Counted from the stretch's first letter, positions 33,968 through 44,775 are shown. The stretch: 64,000 nucleotides of DNA from Chromohalobacter sarecensis (GCF_023061135.1 NZ_JAKGAN010000008.1:1-64000); one strand, 5' to 3'. Made by a program: numbers and translations. The notes: generated from the letters alone by a model not told the origin.

Positions 33968-35998
33968 ATGCGAACATGGCTAAATCGCATGAGGCGACTA
34001 TCCAAAACGTTGCTACCCAAAACGCTACTGGGGCGCTTGGTCCTTGGCACCGGGGTGGGGTGGATTGTATTGGTCATCGCCATCCTGTGGGTGTCGCTGC
34101 GTGGCGGCAGCGATCTCGCCGAGGAGATCAATCGGTCGCACCTGGATTACGAAGCCTCGCTGATCGCGCGCGATATTCAGCAATCCATTTCGTTGCGACT
34201 CGATACGCTTAATACTATTGCCTCCTCGCAAGCGGGGGCGCTGCAGGGCGATGTACCGCTGACCGAAGACAGCGACGACGACGTGCAGGCGCGCTTGAGC
34301 GACCACACGGCGCTGCTGGAGTTATTCGATTCGGCATTCGTCGTCGATGCTGAGGGGGATGTCATGGGCTTCACGCCGTCACTGCCGGGCGCGGTGGGCT
34401 TGAATGTGGCCGACCGCGAGTACTTTCGCTTCGTTCAGCAAGTGGGGCGCCCCTTCGTGGGTCGCCCGATCATCAGTAAACTCCACGATAGCCGACCGCT
34501 GGTAGTGATGGGAGTCCCGCTTACGGATGCGCAGGGCCATTTCGAAGGCATGCTGGGCGGCGTGGTCAATCTGCGTGACGGGCGCTTCTTCCTCGACCTG
34601 CGCAGCCTGCGCATCGGGAAGCAGGGCTATGCGGTGTTGATGACCAGTGATGGCACGGTGCTTAGCCATCCCGATAAGTCCCTGATCATGCATCATATCC
34701 CTTCCACGCTGGAGAGCCCGGTGCTGGCGCAGGCATTGGATGGCTGGCAGGGGACGGGTACCGGTCGTCTCATTGACGGCGAGCCGGCGTTGATGAGTTA
34801 TCATCAGGTCTGGGAACCGGACTGGATCGTGGGGGTGTTCCTGCCGCAAAGTCAGACGCGTCAGCCGATTATCGATTACGTGCGGAGCCAATGGTGGGTG
34901 GCGGTGGCCGTAGTGCTATCGATGCTGCCCTTGTTGTGGTGGTTGTTGCATCTGGGGCTTTCGCCACTGCGGCGACTGGCGCGTCAGATCGCGCAGGTGG
35001 GGCGAGGAGAGATCCCGCGCATTTCCCTGGATACCTCGCTGGAGGAGTTGCAGCGTATCGCCCAGACCTTCAATACGGTGGAGTATGAGCGCAATCGCGA
35101 GCGTTCGGAGCGACGCAGCCGCCAGGCTTATCTCGATGCGGTGCTGAGCTCGTCGCCGTTGCCGATGTTTCTGGCCGATCTCGGGGGGCGCATCAGCTAC
35201 GTCAATCCGGCCCTGGAAGCTTTGACGGGGCTGTCGGCGGCGTCGTTCCGGCATCGTGCCTGGTTGCGCCGCCTGCATCCCGAGGACCGCCCGTTGCTGT
35301 TTGCGCTATGGCGCGATGCGGTGGACGGTGGCCATGAGCTGCATCGCCAGTTGCGCTTTGAGTGCGGCGATGGCGGCATGATGTGGCTGGAGCTTTATAC
35401 CAGCCAGGTGATGAACGGCGAGCAGCCGCAAGGCGTGGTGGGCTTCGTCAAGGACATTACCCATCTACGCGCGCAGCAAAAGCGTCAACTTTGGGAAGCC
35501 GAGCACGACCCGCTGACCGGGCTGCTCAACCGGCGCGGTTTCGAGCGGCGTCTCGAAGAGACCTTCCAGCGTTTCCGCGAGCATGGTGAAACGGCGTCGT
35601 TGATCCTTTTCGATCTGGATAGCTTCAAGCCGATCAACGACGAGGGCGGCCACGCCCTGGGCGATGAAATGCTGCGTGCGATCGCTCGGTGTCTGGAAAG
35701 TTGTGTGCGCCGTGACGATCATCTGGCGCGTCTGGGCGGTGATGAATTCGCCATCCTGTTGCCCGGCTGCGCCAACCCACAAGCCATGCGTATCGCCGAG
35801 GAGGTGCGCCACGCCGTAAGCGAGTTGTCGGTGCTACGCAAGGACAAGCGCTACCGTGTCACCGCGAGCCTGGGTATTTCGTGCCTGAGTGCCGATGACA
35901 GCGATGCCCAGGCGATGGTGAAACGCGCCGATGCCGCGAGTTATGACGCCAAGGCTCAGGGCAAGAACCGCATGATGAACGACGCGCGTTGCCTATGA
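33968..35998 (+). CDS. Diguanylate cyclase with dCache, PAS and GGDEF domains
   Basis: A 676-residue inner-membrane sensor that makes c-di-GMP. Order: membrane segment (about 15-40), periplasmic double-Cache sensor (about 45-305), second membrane segment (about 310-332), HAMP-like linker, PAS (about 395-510) and GGDEF (about 515-676). The active-site motif RLGGDEF is intact, and an RRDD I-site lies five residues before it, so product inhibition is expected. ATG 33968 follows the EPS terminator; an open frame extends back to 33740 across the terminator and is not used. No EAL domain. Being next to the EPS locus, it may tune EPS output, which is inference. Confidence 0.92.
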   Translation: MRTWLNRMRRLSKTLLPKTLLGRLVLGTGVGWIVLVIAILWVSLRGGSDLAEEINRSHLDYEASLIARDIQQSISLRLDTLNTIASSQAGALQGDVPLTEDSDDDVQARLSDHTALLELFDSAFVVDAEGDVMGFTPSLPGAVGLNVADREYFRFVQQVGRPFVGRPIISKLHDSRPLVVMGVPLTDAQGHFEGMLGGVVNLRDGRFFLDLRSLRIGKQGYAVLMTSDGTVLSHPDKSLIMHHIPSTLESPVLAQALDGWQGTGTGRLIDGEPALMSYHQVWEPDWIVGVFLPQSQTRQPIIDYVRSQWWVAVAVVLSMLPLLWWLLHLGLSPLRRLARQIAQVGRGEIPRISLDTSLEELQRIAQTFNTVEYERNRERSERRSRQAYLDAVLSSSPLPMFLADLGGRISYVNPALEALTGLSAASFRHRAWLRRLHPEDRPLLFALWRDAVDGGHELHRQLRFECGDGGMMWLELYTSQVMNGEQPQGVVGFVKDITHLRAQQKRQLWEAEHDPLTGLLNRRGFERRLEETFQRFREHGETASLILFDLDSFKPINDEGGHALGDEMLRAIARCLESCVRRDDHLARLGGDEFAILLPGCANPQAMRIAEEVRHAVSELSVLRKDKRYRVTASLGISCLSADDSDAQAMVKRADAASYDAKAQGKNRMMNDARCL

Positions 35999-36034
35999 CG
36001 CCGCGCCCGGTGCGAACATGAAAGAGGAGCGACG

Positions 36035-37279
36035 ATGAAGCACGATACCTTGGTGTTGGGCGCGGGCATGGTGGGCGTCGGTGTGGCGTATCATCTCGCG
36101 CGACGTGGGCGCCGGGTGGGGCTGGTGGATCGTCGCGCGCCGGGTCGTGAAACCTCCTACGGCAATGCCGGCATCATCCAGCGCGAGGCGGTGGCGCCGC
36201 ATGCCTTTCCGCACGATATGCATACCCTGCGCCGTGTACTGGGCAACCGGGGCGTGGATATTCGTTACACGCCACGTGGGGTGATGCAAGCGGGGCGCGC
36301 CTTGTGGCAGTACTGGCAGCACAGCGCGCCCGAGGCCTATGCACGGATCGTCCCCGAATATGCCTCGCTGATCGAACTCTCGATCACGGCGCATGCGGAG
36401 ATGATCGCGGCGGCGGGGGCCGAGGAGCTAATCCGCCGCGATGGGTGGATGGAAGTCTTCCGTACCCCGGGGGCGCTGGAAGCACGATTCAGCGAGGCGC
36501 GAACGCTGGGCGAGCGTTTCGGCCTGACGCATGACGCCTTGGACGCGCGTGAATTGCGCGCGCGGGAACCCGATCTGGATGCCCAGGCCATCGGCGCCGT
36601 GCATTGGCGTGACCCATGGAGCGTAGCCGATCCCGGTGCCTTGGTGGCGGCCTACGCGCGGGCCTTCGAGGCTGAGGGTGGAGAATGCCTGCAAGGCGAG
36701 ATTCAGGCGATTGCACGCCATGGTGAGGGCTGGCGCGTGACCACGGACACCGGTGTCTTCGAGGCTCGCGATATCGTGCTGGCGCTAGGGCCCTGGGCGG
36801 ATGAGTGGCTGGCCACGCTGGGCTACCGCCTGCCGCTGTTCGTCAAGCGTGGCTATCACATGCATTACGCCACGCGTGACGAGGCGACATTGCACCATTG
36901 GGTGCTGGATGCCGAGACCGGCTATCTGCTGTCGCCGATGCGTGCGGGCATTCGTCTGACCACCGGCGCGGAGCTGGCGCCGCGCGATGCGCCGCCGGGA
37001 TATGCCCAGCTCGAGGCGGCGGAAACCGCGGCGCGGGGCTTGTTCCCGCTCGGCGAGCGCCTCGAGTCGCGCCCCTGGAAAGGCGCACGCCCGTGTACGC
37101 CGGACATGAAGCCCATCATCGGCCCGGCGCCACGCCACAAGGGATTATGGTTCGCCCTCGGCCATGCCCATCAAGGCTTTACGCTAGGGCCGGCGACTGG
37201 ACAACTCCTCGCCACGATGATGGAAGGCGAGGTGCCGGCCATCGAGATGGGGCCTTTCCGCGCCGAACGTTTTTTGTAA
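36035..37279 (+). CDS. FAD-dependent D-amino-acid dehydrogenase-like oxidoreductase
   Basis: A 414-residue DAO-family flavoprotein. The dinucleotide-binding motif VLGAGMVGVGVAYHLARRG and the downstream acidic residue (LVDRR) are at the N-terminus; RPCTPDMKPIIGPAP and GHAHQGFTLGP near the C-terminus are the DadA-type FAD/substrate motifs. It probably oxidises a D-amino acid or secondary amine with electrons passed to the membrane chain. AGGAG precedes the ATG, 36 bp after the cyclase gene, so the two may be co-transcribed. Substrate unknown. Confidence 0.88.
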   Translation: MKHDTLVLGAGMVGVGVAYHLARRGRRVGLVDRRAPGRETSYGNAGIIQREAVAPHAFPHDMHTLRRVLGNRGVDIRYTPRGVMQAGRALWQYWQHSAPEAYARIVPEYASLIELSITAHAEMIAAAGAEELIRRDGWMEVFRTPGALEARFSEARTLGERFGLTHDALDARELRAREPDLDAQAIGAVHWRDPWSVADPGALVAAYARAFEAEGGECLQGEIQAIARHGEGWRVTTDTGVFEARDIVLALGPWADEWLATLGYRLPLFVKRGYHMHYATRDEATLHHWVLDAETGYLLSPMRAGIRLTTGAELAPRDAPPGYAQLEAAETAARGLFPLGERLESRPWKGARPCTPDMKPIIGPAPRHKGLWFALGHAHQGFTLGPATGQLLATMMEGEVPAIEMGPFRAERFL

Positions 37280-37405
37280 GCGTTAGCGGGCCAAGTTTCT
37301 CGATTCAACTTTTCTGATCTACTGCCGATAAGTGACTGCATAAGGTCGTGGGCAAACCGCTGGGTACCCGCGATAGCACGCATCACTATCAAGAGGCAGG
37401 GATAC

Positions 37406-38605
37406 ATGAAGGTGCAATATAGGTGGCTGGCGGCCGGAGTGTCGCTGGCGGGCGTATTATCGCTCGCGTTGATGGCGACGCCGGCGATGGCGGAGGTCAA
37501 GGTAGGGATGGTTGCGCCCTTCAGCGGGGCGGCGTCATCGCTCGGCGAGGGGATGCGCCAGGGCATCGAGGCGCGTTTCGCCGAGGCTAACGAGTCGGGC
37601 GGCGTGCATGGCGAAACGCTGACGCTGGAAACACGCGATGACGGTTATGAGCCGCTGCGCTCAGCGAAGGCGACACGCGAGCTTCTGGAAGACGACGATA
37701 TATTGGCGATGCTGGGCAATGTCGGCACGCCCACCGCCATCGTCAACCTGCCTATCCTACTCGAGCATGAGATGCCGCTGATCGGGGCGTTCACCGGCAG
37801 CGGCGTCTTGCGTCAGTCTCCGCCGGATCGCTATGTCTTCAACTATCGCGCGAGTTACGCCCAGGAAACCGCGACGATGATCGAAGGCTTGCTGATGGCG
37901 GGTATCGCTCCCGAAGAAATCGCCTTCTTCACCCAGGCCGATGGTTACGGCGATGCCGGTTACCAGGGCGCGTTGCGCGCGTTGGCCAATCACGGTTATT
38001 CCCGCCCTGAACGCTTGGCGCATGGACGCTATACGCGCGGCACGCGCAACGTTCATCGCGGCCTCGCCAATGTCTTGCAAGCGCCCGTCACGCCGCGTGC
38101 AGTGATCATCGTGGGCACCTACGGACCGGCGGCGGATTTCATCCGCGAAGCCCGCAAGGACTTGCCCGATGCGTTGTTCCTCAATGTCTCCTTCGTGGGC
38201 AGTCAGGCCCTGCTCGATGAGCTCGGCGAAGAGGCTGAGGGCGTGATTGTGACTCAGGTGGTGCCGCCGTACGAAGCCGATTTGCCGGGCGTGAAGGCGT
38301 ACCGCGAGGCATTGAAAGCCGAGGATGACAGCGCCGGCGGCGATTTCGTCTCGTTGGAAGGATATCTGGCGGCGTCGCTATTCATCAAAGGGCTCGAGGC
38401 GGCTGGCGCCGATGCCGACCGCGAGGCGCTCGTCGATGGCCTGGAAGGTTTGGGCGATGTCGATCTCGGTATTGGCAAGTCACTGACGTTAGGCTCCAAG
38501 GATCATCAAGCGAGCGATTCCGTGTGGGCCACGCGTATTCACGACGGCCAATTCGAGCTGATCGATTGGTTCACCCTGCTCGATGACGGCGCGGCCAAGG
38601 AGTAA
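37406..38605 (+). CDS. Periplasmic branched-chain-amino-acid-type binding protein
   Basis: A 399-residue periplasmic ligand-binding protein (Peripla_BP_6 / LivJ-like). The signal peptide covers about residues 1-28, cleaving after [26 protein letters not shown] is the family start. No ABC permease or ATPase gene lies nearby. Instead a chemoreceptor starts five bases after its stop. The pair looks like an indirect chemosensory unit in which the loaded binding protein docks on the receptor. Ligands of this family include amino acids, amides and aromatic acids. Confidence 0.88.
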   Translation: MKVQYRWLAAGVSLAGVLSLALMATPAMAEVKVGMVAPFSGAASSLGEGMRQGIEARFAEANESGGVHGETLTLETRDDGYEPLRSAKATRELLEDDDILAMLGNVGTPTAIVNLPILLEHEMPLIGAFTGSGVLRQSPPDRYVFNYRASYAQETATMIEGLLMAGIAPEEIAFFTQADGYGDAGYQGALRALANHGYSRPERLAHGRYTRGTRNVHRGLANVLQAPVTPRAVIIVGTYGPAADFIREARKDLPDALFLNVSFVGSQALLDELGEEAEGVIVTQVVPPYEADLPGVKAYREALKAEDDSAGGDFVSLEGYLAASLFIKGLEAAGADADREALVDGLEGLGDVDLGIGKSLTLGSKDHQASDSVWATRIHDGQFELIDWFTLLDDGAAKE

Positions 38606-38609
38606 CCCC

Positions 38610-40730
38610 ATGAAAAAGAGTTTGAGCCTACGGGCGATGTTGATCGGGTTATTCGTGGCGGCGGTGCTCGGCGCGTTAATTCCCGCGGCGGCAGGGTTCT
38701 TGTCCAACCAGCGGTTGATCGAGGCACAGCATCTCTTCACCGATGAGATATTGCCCCAGCAGGCGGCGAGTCGCGCTATGAGCGATGCGTTGACGCGTTA
38801 CCGTCAGCGTCAGTCGGATCTGCTCGCCGCCAACAGCGAGGCTGCCTTCGATGAGGTCGCCGATCAGGCCGAGGCCGATGAAGCCTTCACGGCGGGGCGT
38901 GAACGTCTTGCGGCATTGACCGGCGATGATAACCAGGCGTTGTTCGAGACACTGGATAGCGATTACGCCGACTTGCGCCAGGCCGATACCGCGCTGGAAG
39001 AGGTGCGGCGTGAGGACGTTGCATTGACCGTCTCGATGCACGCGCGTATCGCCGAAATGCAGGAAAAGATCGCCGAAGTATTGACCGACGCCGAATCGAT
39101 GGCGGGCCGTGCGACTCTCGAGGATGTGCGTCAGCAGCGTGCCTTGATACGGCGCATCCAGACGATGCAGGACGATGGGCTCTCGATGGTGCCGATGTCG
39201 ATGCTCGATACGCTGACGGAGCAACGTGCCAACATCGCGGGGCTCAGCAGCGACGTGCAGATGCTGGTCGCCCAATTGGCGGATCAGGGACGTCAACTGA
39301 TGCAGGTCGATAGCCACGATGCGTTGGTCGATCTGCGCTATAACCAGATCGCTCAGCAGATTTCGCGGATCCACCAGGCGTTGGCGAGTATCGAGGGCGC
39401 GGTAGGAGCGACTTCGGCACAGCAGCAAAGTGCCGGTCAGTTAGAAGACGTGGTGACCGAGCTGAATGAATTGATGCTCACGGGCGACAACGGCGTTTAT
39501 GCATTGCGCGATCGTCAGCTTGGCTTGCGCGAGCGCTCTCAAGAGGCTTTGGCTGGCGTTTCCGAGGCAATGGACGGTATGGGCGAGAGCCTGGAGCGCG
39601 TCGAAGCCTATGCCGCCGAGCGCGCCGATGAGGCCGCCGAAAAAGCCGCCGCGACGGCGCAGGCCGGGCGCGTATTGCAACTGGTGGTATTGCTGATCGT
39701 AATCGTGATTCTGGCGGCGGTTGGCTGGCGCGTGATGACCCGGGTGCTCAAGCCTATCGGTGAAATGCGTCGCCAGATGGAAAGCATCAGCGGGGCGGCG
39801 GGGCAAACCGGTGACTTGTCGATGCGCTTGAAAGTGCGCCACGGCGATGAAATCGGGCATACCGCACAGGCCTTCAACCAGATGATGGTGACCTTCGAGC
39901 GGCTGATTGCGCGGATTCGTGACGGGGCCGAGTCGGTGGCCTCCAGCAGCCGTCAGATCGCCTCGGGCAACCAGGATCTGGCGCAACGCACCGACGAGCA
40001 GTCTTCGTCGCTGGCTGAGACGGCGGCGAGTCTCGAGGAAATTACGGCGACCGTGAAGCAAACTGCCGACTATGCTCACCAGGCGCGGGACATGAGTCAT
40101 GGTGTCGGGCAGCGCGCGCGTGAAGCTGGCGACGTGGGGGACCGGACACATAACGCGATGCAGGAGATTCGTGAGTCCAGTGCCAAGATCTCCACGATCG
40201 TCGAGGCGATCGACTCCATTGCCTTCCAGACCAATCTGCTGGCCTTGAACGCCTCGGTGGAAGCGGCCCGTGCCGGCGAGCATGGCCGTGGTTTCGCCGT
40301 CGTCGCCGACGAAGTGCGTCGTCTTGCCAGCCGCAGTGCCGACGAGGCCGAGCAGATTCGTCACCTGGTCAAGGACAGCGTGACCAAGGTGGGCGAGGGC
40401 GCTGAGCTGGTCGAGGAAACCGGTGGACATCTACGCGAGATCGTCGAGAGTGTCGACAAGGTGTCGCAGTTCGTCTCCGAGATCGCCGAGGCCACGCAAG
40501 AGCAGTCGACGGGGATCGACCAGATCAATCAGGCGATTGCCCAGCTCGACCAGGTGACCCAGCAAAACGCTTCGTTGGTGCAGGAAGCCTCCTCGGCTAG
40601 CCTGTCGCTGGATGAACGAGCCAACGACATGCATGTGCTGGTGGGGCGCTTCAAGGTCAGCAACGCGGCCTACCAGGAAGACGACGACACGGACGACAGT
40701 GCCTCGCCCAAGGCGCTGCCGACCGCCTGA
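38610..40730 (+). CDS. Methyl-accepting chemotaxis protein
   Basis: A 706-residue transmembrane chemoreceptor. Membrane segments at about residues 8-30 and 355-378 flank a mostly helical periplasmic domain of some 320 residues, longer than the four-helix Tar type. A HAMP domain follows, then the cytoplasmic signalling domain, with hairpin tip [20 protein letters not shown] intact. The C-terminus ends without an NWETF-type CheR/CheB-tethering pentapeptide. AAGGAG lies before ATG 38610. It is coupled to the binding-protein gene directly upstream, suggesting it senses that protein's ligand. Confidence 0.93.
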   Translation: MKKSLSLRAMLIGLFVAAVLGALIPAAAGFLSNQRLIEAQHLFTDEILPQQAASRAMSDALTRYRQRQSDLLAANSEAAFDEVADQAEADEAFTAGRERLAALTGDDNQALFETLDSDYADLRQADTALEEVRREDVALTVSMHARIAEMQEKIAEVLTDAESMAGRATLEDVRQQRALIRRIQTMQDDGLSMVPMSMLDTLTEQRANIAGLSSDVQMLVAQLADQGRQLMQVDSHDALVDLRYNQIAQQISRIHQALASIEGAVGATSAQQQSAGQLEDVVTELNELMLTGDNGVYALRDRQLGLRERSQEALAGVSEAMDGMGESLERVEAYAAERADEAAEKAAATAQAGRVLQLVVLLIVIVILAAVGWRVMTRVLKPIGEMRRQMESISGAAGQTGDLSMRLKVRHGDEIGHTAQAFNQMMVTFERLIARIRDGAESVASSSRQIASGNQDLAQRTDEQSSSLAETAASLEEITATVKQTADYAHQARDMSHGVGQRAREAGDVGDRTHNAMQEIRESSAKISTIVEAIDSIAFQTNLLALNASVEAARAGEHGRGFAVVADEVRRLASRSADEAEQIRHLVKDSVTKVGEGAELVEETGGHLREIVESVDKVSQFVSEIAEATQEQSTGIDQINQAIAQLDQVTQQNASLVQEASSASLSLDERANDMHVLVGRFKVSNAAYQEDDDTDDSASPKALPTA

Positions 40731-40751
40731 ACGTGGGCTGATAGATAAACG

Positions 40752-40783
40752 ACGGCCCCGCTGCCAAGGCAACGGGGCCGTTT
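40752..40783 (+). terminator. Rho-independent terminator of the chemoreceptor gene
   Basis: CGGCCCCG (40753-40760) pairs perfectly with CGGGGCCG (40773-40780), bordered by A-T and followed by TTT, between two convergent genes. Confidence 0.75.
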
Positions 40784-40815
40784 AGGTATCCATTATTAGT
40801 TCCTACGCCGATTAT

Positions 40816-42387
40816 TTACTGCGCCGGTTGATAGTTAAAATAGGCGAAATCCGCTGCTTTTGCTTGCCCACTGAGGTCTTGTGCACAAATGCCGACAAAA
40901 GCGCCCGTAAAGCGAATGTAATCGGCATCATCGTCCGATAAATGACTTATATCCAAAGAAGTACCAACCTTTGTCCATGCCGTGTCATGGGTGGATACAA
41001 AAAACTGCACATGACTATTCTCTATCTCGGCCCTTAGGTAGGTTAGGCCGCCAGGAATGTGAATGTCGCTTTCTAGAGGTTCATTGTATTGGCCGTGTGT
41101 TGATTCAATGATGCCGATACATTTTCCGAGTCTTTCATCATGCGATATACGAAGATAGACGTAGTCGGCGGTATCATAATATAGAATCAAGCCTGACATT
41201 TGTTGAAAGGTATCCGGTTCGAAATCTACCGCTGTTTCCACTACAAGGTGTAGAGTGGTTAGCCGCCTGGCAAGAAGGCTTTGATGATGCGTGGATTGCA
41301 TCGACTCTCGCCCCTTGAGGCGCAAATGGCCGGGACGATCACTTAGCGATATCCATGTTTCGCTGAAAGGTTGTCGTAAAGAGTTCCAATAGCGTTTAAG
41401 GTCTGTTCCTGAGAAGTCATCATAGTCATTCTCATGGTGGACTGGGCTTATGGGTATTTTGGGTGAGTCGACTTGAGCTTGTGGAAAAGGACCACCTTCA
41501 ACGCGCAACCAGCCATCGTCAGTCCAATAGCATTTTTGCAGCGCCGTTTCGCGTCCCAAGATGCATTTCTTATCGATAATAGGACGTGCACATAGATGAG
41601 CCATATACCATTGGCCATCTTGAGTTTCCACGAGGCTACCGTGTCCAGATTTTTGTAGTTTCTGCTGATCTAGCTGATCGGAAGTTAGTATTGGGTTCGT
41701 GGGGTCGACTTCATAAGGGCCAGTTAACGAAGAGGCTCTGGCCATGGTCACGGCATGCGTATACCAAGTACCACCTTCCGCCGTCATGAGATAATAATAT
41801 CCGTTGCGCTTGTAAATATGAGGTGCCTCGGTGATACCTAAATCGGTTCCCTTGAATATATTGTATACCTTACCCACCAGCTGGCGTCGTTCGGGACTAT
41901 ACTCTTGCAGAGCTATTCCTGCAAAAGAGGCTTTTCCTTTGCGGAAGTCCCATATCATATTGAGTAGCCATTTAGTGCCATCGCTGTCGTGAAAAAGTGA
42001 CGGATCAAACCCGCTACTATTCAAGTATAGAGGGTCAGACCATGGCCCTTCGATGTCGGTTGCTGTTACAAGGTAGTTGTGTGCGTCTTTGAAAGCACCT
42101 TTGCGACTCTTGACATCAGTATAGATGAGGTAAAAGACGCCATCATCATAGCTTAGACAGGGAGCCCATACACCTCCTGAATCGATATTGCCTACCATGT
42201 CGATCTGGGCTTTGCGCGTTAGGGCGGCAGGCAGTAACTGCCAGTTAACAAGGTCGCGAGAGTGATGTATTTGCACTCCAGGAAACCATTCGAATGTCGA
42301 GGTGGCAATATAGTAATTGTCCCCCACTCTAAGTATTGAGGGGTCGGGGTTGAATCCAGGTAGTATTGGGTTCGTTATGTTCTCCAT
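40816..42387 (-). CDS. GH43 beta-xylosidase
   Basis: A 523-residue cytoplasmic glycoside hydrolase of family 43 (no signal peptide), cleaving xylose from xylo-oligosaccharides. The N-terminal five-bladed propeller carries GFNPDPS (catalytic base Asp), SGFDPSLF (pKa-modulating Asp) and GITEAPHIY (acid Glu). The C-terminal about 200 residues form the beta-sandwich domain of XynB-type enzymes. It is distal in a leftward operon behind a GPH symporter, which would bring in the xylosides. The gene is noticeably more AT-rich than its surroundings. Confidence 0.92.
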   Translation of the reverse strand: MENITNPILPGFNPDPSILRVGDNYYIATSTFEWFPGVQIHHSRDLVNWQLLPAALTRKAQIDMVGNIDSGGVWAPCLSYDDGVFYLIYTDVKSRKGAFKDAHNYLVTATDIEGPWSDPLYLNSSGFDPSLFHDSDGTKWLLNMIWDFRKGKASFAGIALQEYSPERRQLVGKVYNIFKGTDLGITEAPHIYKRNGYYYLMTAEGGTWYTHAVTMARASSLTGPYEVDPTNPILTSDQLDQQKLQKSGHGSLVETQDGQWYMAHLCARPIIDKKCILGRETALQKCYWTDDGWLRVEGGPFPQAQVDSPKIPISPVHHENDYDDFSGTDLKRYWNSLRQPFSETWISLSDRPGHLRLKGRESMQSTHHQSLLARRLTTLHLVVETAVDFEPDTFQQMSGLILYYDTADYVYLRISHDERLGKCIGIIESTHGQYNEPLESDIHIPGGLTYLRAEIENSHVQFFVSTHDTAWTKVGTSLDISHLSDDDADYIRFTGAFVGICAQDLSGQAKAADFAYFNYQPAQ

Positions 42388-42433
42388 GGTAAATCTCCTG
42401 GCTAATAAAGCGTCTGGGGTGATGATGATAGAA

Positions 42434-43831
42434 TCACGCGTTGCGCTCTTTTAATGCTTGGATAATTTTTGGATACTCTTTGTCAAGATTGTAAAAAAGC
42501 ATCAATAAGATCATTAGAACGCTTATGCCCAGAGGGATGTAGATGAAAAGGTAATGAATTGCCAGGAGAGCCGATTCGGATTGCTCTCCACCACCGCCTA
42601 CGTAACCGCCCCATGATAATACCCAGCCGATTAGCGCGGTACCGAGACCGCTACCGATTTTGATGCCCATACTACCACCGCTATAGACCATGCCCTCATT
42701 TCTGATGCCCGTTTTCCATTCACCATATTCGATGGTATCACCGAGAAGTGCGAACATGCTTCCATTGATTGGCGCTTTGCCGATCCCCCTTATGACAGTA
42801 CCGGCGATAATGAGCGCTACGCTGCTAAGGTCGATTAGCATGATCAGATAACCTACTATCGTAATTGCTTCCCCGACGATTATGGCATTTCTCTTACCAA
42901 AGCGTTTGGTTATGGGTGGGACGAAAATCATGCCGGCTAGGATAAAAGCAATATAAGCAGTGGTTACGATTCCTACTAGCCAAGTATTGTCTAAAATATA
43001 TTCTGAATAATAAACTACGGCCCCAGAATTTAGGCCGTTGAAAACATAGGTCATTAGGATAAAGAGTGTTGCCAAAGCCCAGTACTTGTTTTTCGAGAGG
43101 GTAAGCAAACTTTCTTTAAGAGGTACGGTTTCACGCTTCTGACTTTCTGGGTTTGCGTTAGTGGACTGTATGCGTTCTCGTGTGGTCTTGAAGCAGAATA
43201 TAAAAAGTACTGTGCCAATGGAGCCAAATATAAAGAAAGTTAAGATCCAGCCCGGTTGTTCTCCACCAAAGGCGTCAGCCAGAGGTAATGTCAGGTTGCT
43301 GACAATTAAAACGCCAATGAGTGCCAGGCTCATGCGGAAGACGTTCAAGAGAGAGCGTTGGTATTGATCTTGTGAAATTAGGGAGTTGAGTGTGCCGTAA
43401 GGCACATTGAGGCCTGTATAAATAAGGCAGGCAACATTGTAGGTGATGGCTATGTAAACGATTTGCCAAAAAGGGTCCACATCAGGCACGGCAAATAAGA
43501 GAATCGCCGATATCGCGAAAGGAACGGCAAGCCACAAAAGCCAAGGCCTTGCCTTACCATGTCTGGATGTTGTTTTGTCTATTATATAGCCCATGGCAAT
43601 ATCGGAGAAACCATCGAATGCTCGTGAAAAAAGCATGATTGAACCGATTACGCCTGCGGCAATACCAATGACGTCGGTGTAATAATAAACAATGAAAATA
43701 CTCATTGCTTGCCAGATAAAATTGCTGGCTAAGTCGCCTGACCCATAACCGATTTTTTCGAGTAAACTTATGCTGTTATCAGAAGTTTGTGTCTCGCTTT
43801 GAGTAGCAATTGTTTGTGAGCTTGATGACAT
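42434..43831 (-). CDS. GPH-family xyloside:cation symporter
   Basis: A 465-residue, 12-segment transporter of the glycoside-pentoside-hexuronide family (MelB fold). GSGDLASNFIWQA near the N-terminus and the DKTTSRHGKARPWLLW loop are family signatures. With the GH43 xylosidase 46 bp downstream, the natural substrate is xylobiose or longer xylosides driven by Na+ or H+; Na+ would suit a halophile. GGGAGG ribosome site before the start. Moderately AT-rich. Confidence 0.9.
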   Translation of the reverse strand: MSSSSQTIATQSETQTSDNSISLLEKIGYGSGDLASNFIWQAMSIFIVYYYTDVIGIAAGVIGSIMLFSRAFDGFSDIAMGYIIDKTTSRHGKARPWLLWLAVPFAISAILLFAVPDVDPFWQIVYIAITYNVACLIYTGLNVPYGTLNSLISQDQYQRSLLNVFRMSLALIGVLIVSNLTLPLADAFGGEQPGWILTFFIFGSIGTVLFIFCFKTTRERIQSTNANPESQKRETVPLKESLLTLSKNKYWALATLFILMTYVFNGLNSGAVVYYSEYILDNTWLVGIVTTAYIAFILAGMIFVPPITKRFGKRNAIIVGEAITIVGYLIMLIDLSSVALIIAGTVIRGIGKAPINGSMFALLGDTIEYGEWKTGIRNEGMVYSGGSMGIKIGSGLGTALIGWVLSWGGYVGGGGEQSESALLAIHYLFIYIPLGISVLMILLMLFYNLDKEYPKIIQALKERNA

Positions 43832-43881
43832 GAAAAACCTCCCTGAGGATCATGTTCGATCTAGGAATGGCAAGCGGTAGC

Positions 43882-44775
43882 CTACTTTTGAGAGGCGAAG
43901 GTCGGTGCAGGCAAGCCTTTTGCCTGAGTATCGATGGCGAATAGTGCACCGGCATCGGGTTGTCCGGCCAGAGCGTCGTCGTCGAGTCCCTTGCGTGCGG
44001 TGGTGATGTAAAGAGTGGAAAGCTCGGGCCCACCGAAGGTGCAACTGGTGATGTTGGCGACGGGCATGGGGATTTCTTCGCGCAGTTGGCCTTGGCTGTC
44101 GAATATGCTGATACGCCACCCGCCGAATTGGCAGACCCAGAGGTTGCCGTCGCGGTCGGTGGTCATGCCATCGGGGCAGCCCTGATCCTGATGAATGCGG
44201 ATGAAGGGCTCACGATTCGAGAGATTGCCATGTTCATCCACGGCGAACCGATAGATGAGGCGTTCCAGCGTGTCAGTGTGGTAGAGCCAGTCGCCCTGAG
44301 GCGAGAGCACCGGGCCGTTGGTGACGACGTAACCACTGTCTTGGCGTTGGCAGTCGCCGTCGGGACGCACGCGATAGAGCGAACCGCTGGTGTGGCCCTC
44401 GGCGTCGTCCATGGTGCCGCACCAGAGATTGCCGCTGGTATCGACGACGGCATCGTTGAAGCGGTTGCCGGGAAGCTCGGGCTCGGGCGTCAGCCACTTT
44501 TCGAGCTTACCTTCAGGCAGGTACAGGCGGGCGATGGCGTGTCGCAGCGTGACGATGAATCCACCTTCGGCGTGACGATGCACACTGGTGATTTCCTCGT
44601 CGAATTGCCAATGATGAACGCCCGCAGCGTCGAAACGCTGCAGGCGATGGCCTTTGATATCCACCCAGTAAAGCGCTTGTTCCGCCTCGTCCCATAACGG
44701 CCCTTCACCCAAGATATTGTGTGCCGGATAAACGACGTGCGGTGTTGCCTTTGGGGCTATGAGTGTCGGCATCAT
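43882..44775 (-). CDS. xylC: SMP-30/gluconolactonase-family lactonase, probable xylonolactonase
   Basis: A 297-residue six-bladed propeller lactonase. Metal ligands are seen in LGEGPLW (Glu), GNRFNDAVVD (Asn-Asp) and YHTDT (Asp), with PDGMTTDRDGNLW near the C-terminus. Beside a Caulobacter-type xylose dehydrogenase the likely reaction is D-xylono-lactone to D-xylonate; arabinonolactone is an alternative. It starts an operon with the symporter and the GH43 enzyme, just after a terminator that separates it from the sugar porter. AAGGAG before ATG. Confidence 0.82.
   Translation of the reverse strand: MMPTLIAPKATPHVVYPAHNILGEGPLWDEAEQALYWVDIKGHRLQRFDAAGVHHWQFDEEITSVHRHAEGGFIVTLRHAIARLYLPEGKLEKWLTPEPELPGNRFNDAVVDTSGNLWCGTMDDAEGHTSGSLYRVRPDGDCQRQDSGYVVTNGPVLSPQGDWLYHTDTLERLIYRFAVDEHGNLSNREPFIRIHQDQGCPDGMTTDRDGNLWVCQFGGWRISIFDSQGQLREEIPMPVANITSCTFGGPELSTLYITTARKGLDDDALAGQPDAGALFAIDTQAKGLPAPTFASQK

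Noticed and set aside
38610-40730. Possible chromosomal transporter fused to the chemoreceptor
   Set aside because: The long periplasmic part is helical and soluble-looking; only two membrane segments are present, as in ordinary chemoreceptors.
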